DNA of 9,150 nt from Rubrivivax sp. (GCA_030693565.1 JAUYAJ010000313.1:1-9150), one strand, 5' to 3'. Shown: positions 1-5,497, counted from the first letter of the stretch. Program-made: numbers and translations. The notes: generated from the letters alone by a model not told the origin.

Positions 1-16
1 CCACAGCCGTCAGCCG

Positions 17-107
17 CCCGCCAGGGCGCGTGGGCGGCCAGCCCCGCTTCACTGAGTGAGCGCACCGCCCCGGCGGGCGAACCGGCCACCCCGCGCCCCT
101 GGCGGGG
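17..107. repeat. Imperfect inverted repeat upstream of the DGR template
   Basis: The arm at 17-30 (CCCGCCAGGGCGCG) matches the reverse complement of 92-107 apart from a one-base bulge and an end base. The arms are about 60 nt apart. It could be a transcription terminator of a gene to the left, a structured leader of the template RNA, or chance in GC-rich DNA. No U-run follows the right arm, so a classical intrinsic terminator is not supported. No start or coding pattern is convincing in 1-227. One frame is open from the window edge to a stop at 133-135 and could be the tail of an upstream gene, but I do not recognise it. Confidence 0.35.
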
Positions 108-227
108 CGGCCGGCCATCCGGGGTCAGACCATGACGATGCCGTGCCACCCACAAGGCTGTGCGACAAAGTTGCCAAGTGTGCGCTCTGGCGTGTCGGCT
201 TCGGCCAGCAATGGGTGGGGCTGCAAA

Positions 228-373
228 CCTCGTCCCCGTTGGTGGGCAACCCCGACAACGCCTGGAACGTCAATTTCAACAACGGCAACGTCAACAACAA
301 CAACCGCAATAACAACAACCATGTGCGGCTGGTCCGCTAGTGGTGGGTGGGGTGGTGTGGTGTGCGGGCGTGC
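228..373 (+). repeat. DGR template repeat (TR)
   Basis: This non-coding template is reverse-transcribed with adenine-directed errors and used to rewrite the variable repeat at 2033-2173. The two copies align without gaps for 113 nt up to a shared TAG stop (338-340 here). Read in the target's frame, the TR encodes an Asn-dominated stretch with 15 AAC/AAT codons plus one GAC and one CAT. AAY codons allow very broad amino-acid change without creating stops. Of 33 template adenines, 18 differ in VR, against 6 of 80 other positions. Homology continues past the stop through a G/T-rich tract to 373, where TR carries 5 extra bases. No start or upstream part of a target gene precedes it, so it is a template rather than a second target. 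Confidence 0.93.
325..337 (+). other. Small stem-loop at the TR 3' end, shared with VR
   Basis: GCGG (325-328) pairs with CCGC (334-337) around a CTGGT loop. The identical sequence is at 2130-2142 in VR. It lies in the invariant, adenine-poor end of the repeat that encodes Val-Arg-Leu-Val-Arg. It may simply reflect coding for the conserved protein tail. Confidence 0.35.
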
Positions 374-394
374 CCGTCAGTGGAGCCAGGCGCG

Positions 395-1660
395 GTGACC
401 CCCTTGCAAGAAGCCGCACCCGGTGTGCCTGTCAGTCTGGCGGCCTGCCACGCCGCCTGGCTGCGGGCGCGCCGGGGCAAGCGGCCCAGCCTCAGCCAAC
501 TGGCCTTCGAAGCCCGCTGGCTGGACCGACTGCAGGATCTGCAGGCCGCGCTGCGCGCAGGGCATTGGCAGCCCGGCCGCACTGTTTCCTTTGTCGTCAC
601 GCACCCCAAGACGCGCGAGATCCATGCGCCTTGCTTCGCCGACCGCGTGGTGCACCACCTGCTGGTCGAGCGGCTGGAGCCGCTGTTCGAGCCGGTCTTC
701 ATCCACGACAGTTTTGCCAACCGCCGTGGCAAGGGCAGCCATGCAGCCGTGCAGCGCCTGCAGGCCTTCATGCGCGCGCGGGAGAACATGCCCCCCGCTG
801 GCGGCGGCTGTTTCCTGCAACTGGACATCCACAACTTCTTCAACAGCATTCACCGCCCCACGCTGTATGGCTTGCTGTGCGAACGCCTGGCACGGGCCGA
901 ACGCCGCGGTGACTTGCCGCCTGCCCATGCCCTTGCACTGCGCAGCCTGTGCCACAACCTGCTGGTGCGTCGTGCAGCCGAGCAGGTTCGGGACGCCCGC
1001 GCCGCCGCCGCAGTGCCCGCGCACAAGCGGCTGCGCCATGCGGCACCGGGCTGCGGGCTGCCCGTGGGGAACCTGACGAGCCAGTTCTTTGCCAACGTGG
1101 TGCTCAACCCGCTGGACCAGTTTGTCAAGCACACGCTCAAGGTGCGCCACTACGTGCGCTATGTGGACGACTTCGTGCTGCTGGGCGAAAGCCCTGAACA
1201 GCTGCAGCAACGGCAGGCCGAGATCGAAGCCTTCCTGCACGAGCGGCTGCGCCTGTCGTTGAAGGACGGCTCGCGCCTGCTGCCTTGTGCCAGTGGCATC
1301 GACTTCCTGGGCCACGTCGTCTTTGCCCACCGCCGCCGGGTGCGCCCGTGGGTGGTGCGGCACGGCTGCGCCCGGCTGCAGGGCTGGCACCAGCGGTGCA
1401 GGGCGGCGCTGCGCAGCCACACGCTGAGCGCGGCCGACTTCGCGCAGTTGCAGGCCCTGCTGGGCAGCTACTGGGGCCACTTCGCGCATGCCGACAGCGT
1501 GCGCCTGCGCCGCCAGCTCTTTGCCCGCCGGCCGTGGCTGGGCGAACTGTTCGATCTGGCGGCCGACGGCAGCCTGCAGGCTGCAGCCCCGGCGCTGTGG
1601 CAGGTGCGGCGCCACCGCCGTGTGCGGCAAATTCTGCAACCCGAAGGAGACTGGGCATGA
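395..1660 (+). CDS. DGR reverse transcriptase
   Basis: This RNA-directed DNA polymerase would make the mutagenised cDNA from the TR transcript. From the GTG at 395 it is 421 aa. Visible motifs are a conserved region near HAPCFADRVVHHLL (about 77-90), RT motif 3 FLQLDIHNFF with a catalytic Asp at 144, GLPVGNLTSQFFAN (about 221-234), and the active-site YVDD (256-259) in RYVDDFVLLG, followed by GIDFLG (301-306). The IGxxxSQ-like form (VGNLTSQ) is typical of DGR and related RTs, unlike the QGxxxSP of group II intron and retron RTs. There is no maturase or endonuclease domain. The start is uncertain: GTG codons at 347 and 380 are in frame, but 347 lies within the repeat shared with VR, and GGAGCCAGG precedes 395. 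The stop overlaps the target start (ATGA), implying translational coupling. The adjacent TR and VR make the DGR assignment firm. Confidence 0.95.
   Translation: MTPLQEAAPGVPVSLAACHAAWLRARRGKRPSLSQLAFEARWLDRLQDLQAALRAGHWQPGRTVSFVVTHPKTREIHAPCFADRVVHHLLVERLEPLFEPVFIHDSFANRRGKGSHAAVQRLQAFMRARENMPPAGGGCFLQLDIHNFFNSIHRPTLYGLLCERLARAERRGDLPPAHALALRSLCHNLLVRRAAEQVRDARAAAAVPAHKRLRHAAPGCGLPVGNLTSQFFANVVLNPLDQFVKHTLKVRHYVRYVDDFVLLGESPEQLQQRQAEIEAFLHERLRLSLKDGSRLLPCASGIDFLGHVVFAHRRRVRPWVVRHGCARLQGWHQRCRAALRSHTLSAADFAQLQALLGSYWGHFAHADSVRLRRQLFARRPWLGELFDLAADGSLQAAAPALWQVRRHRRVRQILQPEGDWA
1644..1650 (+). promoter_or_regulatory. Strong ribosome-binding site for the target protein
   Basis: AAGGAGA ends 6 nt before the ATG at 1657. 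It lies inside the last codons of the reverse transcriptase gene. It fixes the target start, which would otherwise be ambiguous because the frame stays open upstream to about 1285. Confidence 0.75.
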
Positions 1661-2145
1661 ACACGCTTGCGCTTGGGCGCTGTATGGTCGGGGGCGCGCG
1701 CTGCGCCTTGGTGCTGGCCCTGGGCGTCAGCACCGCCGGCGTCTGGGCGCAGGACCGGTTCAGCATCAGTGCCGACGGCACCGAAGTCACCGACAGCCGT
1801 ACCGGGCTGGTGTGGCGCCGCTGCAGCGCCGGGCAGACGTACAGCGCCGGCGCGTGCACCGGCGCTGCAAGCGCCTACACGCATGAACAGGCTCTGGTCC
1901 ATGCCGCGGGCCAGGCAGGATGGCGGTTGCCGAACGTGAAGGAACTCTCCAGCATCGTCGACACCGGTCGATCCAATCCAAGCATCGATGTCGCAGTCTT
2001 TCCTGGTACGCCAACAAGCAACGTGTTCTGGTCCTCGTCCCCGCTGGCGGGCTACCCCAGCAGCGCCTGGATGGTCTGGTTCGGCAACGGCTACGTCAGC
2101 AGCAACAGCCGCGTCAACGGCTACCTTGTGCGGCTGGTCCGCTAG
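1657..2145 (+). CDS. DGR variable target protein, exported DUF1566/Lcl_C domain
   Basis: This 162-aa protein is the diversified product of the retroelement. A signal peptide is visible: a basic N-region, a hydrophobic core ALVLALGVSTAGV and a likely Ala-X-Ala-like cleavage after VWA (residue 31), so it should be exported. The mature part is an almost complete DUF1566 (Lcl_C) domain: TGLVWRRC (49-56), a second Cys at 67, GWRLPNVKELSSIVD (88-102), VFPGTP (114-119) and FWSSSP (124-129). This family is a known DGR target class with a C-type-lectin-like fold. Residues 126-162 are encoded by VR. In TR terms, 14 of 17 Asn/Asp/His codons are changed, while the AW, VxF, NG and VRLVR framework is unchanged. 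The ligand is unknown; surface or periplasmic binding is inferred from the fold and the signal peptide. The start is set by the strong Shine-Dalgarno at 1644-1650 and the 4-nt overlap with the RT gene. Confidence 0.94.
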   Translation: MNTLALGRCMVGGARCALVLALGVSTAGVWAQDRFSISADGTEVTDSRTGLVWRRCSAGQTYSAGACTGAASAYTHEQALVHAAGQAGWRLPNVKELSSIVDTGRSNPSIDVAVFPGTPTSNVFWSSSPLAGYPSSAWMVWFGNGYVSSNSRVNGYLVRLVR

Positions 2146-2173
2146 TGGTGGGTGGTGTGGTGTGCGGGCGTGC
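2033..2173 (+). repeat. DGR variable repeat (VR)
   Basis: This is the partner of the TR at 228-373. It covers codons 126-162 of the target gene, the stop codon and 28 nt beyond it. Differences from TR concentrate at template adenines (18 of 33), mostly A to G or A to T, giving Tyr, Ser, Gly, Trp, Met, Val and Leu in place of Asn, Asp or His. Six non-adenine differences exist: two T-to-C changes near the 5' edge, and one in each of codons 135, 139, 141 and 153. After the stop, VR lacks 5 nt present in TR within the G/T-rich tract. Confidence 0.93.
2130..2173 (+). promoter_or_regulatory. Candidate IMH (initiation of mutagenic homing) region
   Basis: The last 44 nt of VR hold no substituted template adenine and match TR except for a 5-nt deletion in the G/T-rich tract after the stop. 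In the Bordetella phage DGR, the end of VR is a GC-rich IMH that differs slightly from its TR counterpart (IMH*), and that difference makes transfer one-way. The position, composition and small TR/VR difference here fit that role. The assignment is by analogy. Confidence 0.6.
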
Positions 2174-2175
2174 AG

Positions 2176-2191
2176 CGCCTTGGTCAAGGCG
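2176..2191 (+). other. Hairpin immediately downstream of VR
   Basis: CGCCTT pairs perfectly with AAGGCG around a GGTC loop: a 6-bp stem and 4-nt loop starting 3 nt after the TR/VR homology ends. Nothing equivalent follows the TR. DGRs studied in Bordetella phage and relatives need a hairpin or cruciform just downstream of VR for efficient homing, so this is a strong candidate. It has no following T-run, so it does not look like a rho-independent terminator. Confidence 0.6.
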
Positions 2192-3171
2192 TCGAAGTGA
2201 CACGAACCGTGGGCCATGCAGACGAGATGTGACGTTTGATCCCACCCGCGAGAAGTGAGCGTCGCCTGGGTTCGGCCCGGACTGGTTGAGCGGCGCATAG
2301 CATCTCCATCGTTGAGTTGAGATCCATGTCGACCTTGCGCAGAGACAGACAGCGCCTCGGGCGATAGGGAGGGCAGTGGCAGAAGTCAAACCGAGCCGGG
2401 ATGGACCGGGTTCGTATCGCCGATGTCGGCTTCAGGGCCATCAATTCGAGCACTTCAGCGGCAGCTGAGGGTCGATACCGGCCGCACAGCACCTACGCGC
2501 TGAGCGCCCGAGTTAGTCTGAAGCGGCCGGCGGCCCAGCAGTCTGGCCGTCAGCTTGAGGACCGTCACTCGATCAGCGGCCCGTCGCACGACGGTCAGCA
2601 TCTCAGCGGGAGTGGCTAGGCGTGCAGTGGGCGTTTCGAGCCAACACTTGCTGACCAGCCAATCCAGCGTTAGCAGTTGTACAGACCCCACAATCACGCA
2701 GGTCGGGCAAGCTCGATCAACCGTCCTGCACAGGGGACAAAATGGGGCCGCAGGGCGGTGGTTCGGTCCCCCAAACTGCGCCGAAGTTCCAGAAGTAACT
2801 TCTAAAGTAGCGGCGCATGCTGCGCATGCGAAAGTCGCGCCTGACGGTCGTTTCCGGGCATCTTGAGGTCGGGCCCCAGGACGCCCAGCACTTCGAACTG
2901 GCCAGCGTCCAGCGCGCCCAGGGCCCAACGCAGCGAAACCTGAGGCGCGGCGAGGTCTGCGCCTCTCTGCAAGGGTAGAGCTCCGAAGTACGCCAAGTGG
3001 TAGCTGCGGCAAAGTGGACGACCTTGCCACCATGCTCCCAATTCACTGCCGATGCTGGACATCACTTCTCCTTTCGCTCAGTCGGTGCCTCCAGACTTGC
3101 CGTCTCGGGGACCAGAGCGCTACGTAAGTCGTGGTAGTCGCATGTACAAAAGCTATGACTCTCGTAGCTCG
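2192..3171. other. About 1 kb without a convincing gene; possible decayed mobile DNA
   Basis: No reading frame here has a recognisable domain, a good ribosome-binding site and consistent codon use. Open frames of up to 192 codons on the minus strand (about 2455-3033) and shorter ones on both strands overlap one another, as expected of chance frames in GC-rich DNA. The sequence has a less extreme base composition than the flanking core genes. I see no insertion-sequence ends or transposase motifs that I can name. It may be decayed mobile DNA or the remains of another cargo gene. Confidence 0.5.
2791..2803. repeat. Short perfect palindrome, operator-like
   Basis: AGAAGT and ACTTCT flank a single central A. 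A second, overlapping pairing is GAAGTT (2783-2788) with AACTTC (2797-2802). It lies in the gene-poor stretch, about 370 nt upstream of the XRE regulator. It could be a protein-binding site left from a lost gene, or chance. Confidence 0.25.
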
Positions 3172-3441
3172 ATGGCAAGAGCTGAAAGTGCCGATGCGGC
3201 AACTGGGGTCTGGCAGCAGCGACTGAAGGAGGCGCGGGCTGCGCTCGGCCTTAGCCAGAAGCAGCTCGGCATTGAGGCCGGTTTGGATGAGTTCGTCGCA
3301 TCGACCCGGATCAACAGGTACGAAGTCGGTGTCCATGCCCCCGACTATCCAATGGCGATGCGCCTGGCGCGAGTGTTGAGGGTGCCTGTAGCTTTCCTCT
3401 ACTGCGACAACGATGAGCTTGCGCCAGGAGCCGTGGCCTGA
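3172..3441 (+). CDS. Small XRE-family helix-turn-helix regulator
   Basis: This 89-aa protein is essentially one HTH_3/Cro-C1-type domain: WQQRLKEARAALGLSQKQLG (14-33, helices 1-2), then VASTRINRYEVGVHAPD with recognition helix and turn, then a hydrophobic tail MRLARVLRVPVAFLYCD that packs the five-helix bundle. It should bind DNA as a dimer. No metal-binding, peptidase or toxin domain is fused to it. The start is uncertain. In-frame ATGs lie at 3052, 3142 and 3172, and none has a strong Shine-Dalgarno. 3172 is chosen because high-GC3 codon use begins shortly after it and the domain is complete from there. It is 89 nt upstream of the AbiEi-like gene and on the same strand. It could regulate that module or be an orphan immunity or conjugation regulator. 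Confidence 0.8.
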   Translation: MARAESADAATGVWQQRLKEARAALGLSQKQLGIEAGLDEFVASTRINRYEVGVHAPDYPMAMRLARVLRVPVAFLYCDNDELAPGAVA

Positions 3442-3502
3442 GGTCGCGCAGCTCTGTGGTCACCTGGCCCCGAAGAGTCATCACCTCTAAGGCACTTCTT
3501 TC

Positions 3503-3531
3503 TGTCCGAAAAACGTGCTATTTTTCGGACA
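3503..3531. promoter_or_regulatory. Operator/promoter of the abiE-like operon (perfect inverted repeat)
   Basis: TGTCCGAAAAA (3503-3513) is the exact reverse complement of TTTTTCGGACA (3521-3531), with a 7-nt spacer. The right arm ends on the A of the ATG at 3531. TATTTT at 3519-3524 is a plausible -10, which would put transcription start at about the ATG. AbiEi antitoxins of type IV systems repress their own operon by binding inverted repeats in the promoter, so this is the likely autoregulatory site. Confidence 0.75.
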
Positions 3532-4199
3532 TGAAAGCCGCCAGCCCGTCACCGCACGCCAGCACCAAGCGCGATACCCGGCCTCGGCGCACTGTCGATT
3601 CGAGCATCGATGCCGCCATCTCACGCAAGGTGCGCCGCGCGAAGCCAGGCACCGTGTTCACACCGGCGCTGTTTGCGGGCCTGGGTAACCGTGCTGCGGT
3701 CGACAAGGCCTTGCAGCGATTGGTCGCGCGCGACGAACTGCGCCGACTGTCGCGAGGGCTGTACGACAAGCCTCAGCACGACCCGCTGCTCGGAACCGTG
3801 TGGCCGTCGGTCGATGCCGTGGTCGCGGCAATCACCGGCAAGGACAAGCTGCGACTTCAACCCACAGGCGCCTATGCAGCCAATCTGCTCGGACTGTCCG
3901 ACCAGGTGCCTGCACGCGTCGAGTTCCTGACCGACGGCACCAGCCGCACCGTGAAGGCGGGGCCGATGCAGATAGTACTGAAGCGGACCACGCCACGCCA
4001 GATGGCCGCGGCGGGACGCACCAGCGGCTTGGTGATCCAGGCACTGCGCAGCCTCGGGCTGGAACACGTGACACCACAACGGCTCGAGAAGCTCAGACGA
4101 AGTATTCCCACAGCCGAACGTCACACCTTGCTGGACGACCTGAGCTTGGCGCCGGGCTGGATGCAGCCCACCCTGCGGGACTTGGCCGCGGACAAGTAG
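3531..4199 (+). CDS. AbiEi-like type IV antitoxin / autorepressor (DUF6088-type)
   Basis: The 222-aa protein is a predicted antitoxin that represses its own operon and counteracts the downstream nucleotidyltransferase without a stable toxin-antitoxin complex, as known for AbiE. After a basic N-terminal stretch, residues 24-81 form a winged helix-turn-helix: SSIDAAISRKVRRAKPGTVF, then ALFAGLGNRAAVDKALQRL and the wing-like RRLSRGLYDKP. The rest matches the C-terminal antitoxin region in general pattern (PTGAYAANLLGL at 111-122, RTTPRQMAAAGR further on). The start at 3531 is preferred over the in-frame GTG at 3456 because the inverted repeat would otherwise be coding. No Shine-Dalgarno precedes it, consistent with leaderless translation. 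The stop is 4 nt before the next gene, which supports an operon. Confidence 0.87.
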   Translation: MKAASPSPHASTKRDTRPRRTVDSSIDAAISRKVRRAKPGTVFTPALFAGLGNRAAVDKALQRLVARDELRRLSRGLYDKPQHDPLLGTVWPSVDAVVAAITGKDKLRLQPTGAYAANLLGLSDQVPARVEFLTDGTSRTVKAGPMQIVLKRTTPRQMAAAGRTSGLVIQALRSLGLEHVTPQRLEKLRRSIPTAERHTLLDDLSLAPGWMQPTLRDLAADK

Positions 4200-4203
4200 C
4201 ACG

Positions 4204-5442
4204 ATGGCAAGACTCGCATCGCAGTTCGTAGCACTTCCACCCGAGCGGCGGGCGCTCGCGTTCACGCAGACGGCAGCGCGCATGGCCGTAACGAGCGTGA
4301 TGGTCGAGAAGGACTTCTGGGTCAGCTGGCTGCTGGGGCTGCTCTTCGGCGACCCTGCCCTGGCGCCTCATCTCGTGTTCAAGGGCGGCACGTCACTGTC
4401 CAAGGTCTACGGCGTGATCGACCGCTTCTCCGAAGACATCGACCTCTCGATGTCGCCGGCCTTCGTTGGCGCCGACGAATCGGTCTTCACGGCCATGAAG
4501 AGCCGAACCCGGCGCGATGCAGCGCTGGCACAGATGCAGTCTCGATGTGGTGAGCAGACCCGAAACGTACTGATGCCGCGACTCGAACAGGCCATCGTCG
4601 AACACCTCGGTCGCCGCTCGGGAGGCACATCGTGGCTGCGCTACGAGGACGACGCTGTCGCGCGCTCGCCTGTCGTGCACTTCGAATACCCGACGGCTTC
4701 CGAGGCCGGCTTTGAGTACCTCCGCCGCGAAGTGAAGCTAGAACTGGGCTCCCTCACCGACCAACGGCCCACCGCGGAGCACGCGGTGCGACCCTGGGTC
4801 GTCGATGACTTCCCCGCAGCCTTCCCGGATTGGCGGTGCCAGGTGACCGCGCTGGAACTGGCGCGCACCTTCTGGGAGAAGGCAACCATCCTGCACGCCG
4901 AGCACCATCGCCCCGCGGACCAGGCCACACCCGATCGCTATGCGCGGCACTATGCCGACATGGAGCGGTTGCTTGGCCATCCCGACGCCACCGCGATGCT
5001 TGCAGACCGTGCGCTGTGCGAGCGTGTCGTCGAGTGGAAGAAGCGGGTGTTTGCGCGCCAGTGGGCTCGCTACGACCTGGCCCTGCCTGGCACGTTTCGA
5101 TTGCTGCCCGCCGAAGAACGGCGCGCCGCCCTGGCGCGCGACTACGCGCAGATGCGCGCCATGTTCATCGCGACACCGCCGGAGTTCGACGTCGTGATGG
5201 CCCGTCTTGCCGAGGCCGAGCGCAGGTTGAACGCGTCCGTCGCCTCTTGCCTCTTGATCAGCGTGACGCGGAACCATGGCAATCAGGATGATCGGCAATC
5301 ACCCCAAAACTGGCACCAGACTGGCACCAGATCGAAAGGCGACGAACATGTTAGTAGTCGCTATCGAGAAAACACCAGTGAAATTGGTAGGCCGTGTTGG
5401 GCTCGAACCAACGACCAAAGGATTATGAGTCCTCTGCTCTAA
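4204..5442 (+). CDS. AbiEii/AbiGii-like nucleotidyltransferase toxin with a non-native C-terminal tail
   Basis: This is the predicted toxin of the pair. AbiEii-type enzymes are DNA polymerase beta-like nucleotidyltransferases; characterised relatives add nucleotides to tRNA 3' ends and halt growth, which can abort phage infection. Motif I GGTSLSK (61-67), motif II SEDIDLS (76-82), motif III REVKLELGS (175-183) and motif IV RTFWEKATILH (221-231) are all visible, so the catalytic core looks intact. Homology seems to end near residue 344 (AEAERRLNAS, about nt 5235). The remaining roughly 68 codons are unlike the family, and the last ones read antisense through the tRNA at 5385-5461. The original stop was probably lost when the accessory block joined the core chromosome. 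Whether the tailed protein is stable or active is open. It starts 4 nt after the antitoxin stop. Confidence 0.88.
   Translation: MARLASQFVALPPERRALAFTQTAARMAVTSVMVEKDFWVSWLLGLLFGDPALAPHLVFKGGTSLSKVYGVIDRFSEDIDLSMSPAFVGADESVFTAMKSRTRRDAALAQMQSRCGEQTRNVLMPRLEQAIVEHLGRRSGGTSWLRYEDDAVARSPVVHFEYPTASEAGFEYLRREVKLELGSLTDQRPTAEHAVRPWVVDDFPAAFPDWRCQVTALELARTFWEKATILHAEHHRPADQATPDRYARHYADMERLLGHPDATAMLADRALCERVVEWKKRVFARQWARYDLALPGTFRLLPAEERRAALARDYAQMRAMFIATPPEFDVVMARLAEAERRLNASVASCLLISVTRNHGNQDDRQSPQNWHQTGTRSKGDEHVSSRYRENTSEIGRPCWARTNDQRIMSPLL
5309..5330. repeat. Tandem 11-nt direct repeat next to the tRNA
   Basis: ACTGGCACCAG occurs twice head to tail, 54 nt from the tRNA 3' end. It lies in the non-native tail of the toxin frame. 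Short direct repeats near a tRNA 3' end are common as integrase arm-type sites or as leftovers of an integration, but I see no integrase here. Confidence 0.5.
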
Positions 5443-5461
5443 CCAACTGAGCTAACGGCCC
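5385..5461 (-). tRNA. tRNA with CAT anticodon (elongator Met or, possibly, Ile2)
   Basis: The minus strand folds into a full cloverleaf of 77 nt including an encoded CCA. It has a GGGCCGT acceptor strand, a GCTC/GAGC D-stem, an anticodon loop CTCATAA (anticodon at 5427-5425), and a T-arm GTTGG-TTCGAGC-CCAAC. The acceptor has a G1-U72 wobble, with ACGGCCT then A and CCA. Automatic tools would call it tRNA-Met. However, C4-G69 and C5-G68 in the acceptor stem are recognition elements of E. coli TilS on tRNA-Ile2, so an isoleucine tRNA modified to lysidine is a real alternative. It lies 36 nt downstream of hrcA on the same strand and may share its transcript. Confidence 0.93.
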
Positions 5462-5497
5462 GACAGCGGGCAATTGTAGGCAGCGCCGGCCGGTGCG

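Noticed and set aside
56..340. Open frame through the TR ending in the VRLVR tail, a possible second DUF1566 gene
   Set aside because: Only the last 37 codons resemble the target. Signal peptide, WRLPN-KEL and FP motifs are missing, so it is the template, not a gene.
377..1639. 420-codon open frame on the minus strand
   Set aside because: It is antisense to the RT gene, whose catalytic motifs are intact on the plus strand. Long antisense frames are common in GC-rich DNA, and no domain is recognisable.
1285..1656. N-terminal extension of the target protein frame into the RT gene
   Set aside because: The extension is a shadow frame of the RT gene. The ATG at 1657 has a strong Shine-Dalgarno and begins a proper signal peptide.
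2630..2650. TTCGAGCCAACAC resembling the T-arm and 3' end of the CAT tRNA, a possible att copy
   Set aside because: It is in the opposite orientation to the tRNA and has a gap. Integration would give a direct repeat, so it is probably chance.
2455..3033. 192-codon minus-strand frame with CxxC pairs
   Set aside because: No good start site, odd composition and overlapping alternative frames. The CxxC pairs are too little to call a protein.
5370..5389. Possible terminator after the tRNA (ACCA...TGGT followed by TTTT on the minus strand)
   Set aside because: The stem is only 4 bp and uses the CCA end. Too weak to call.
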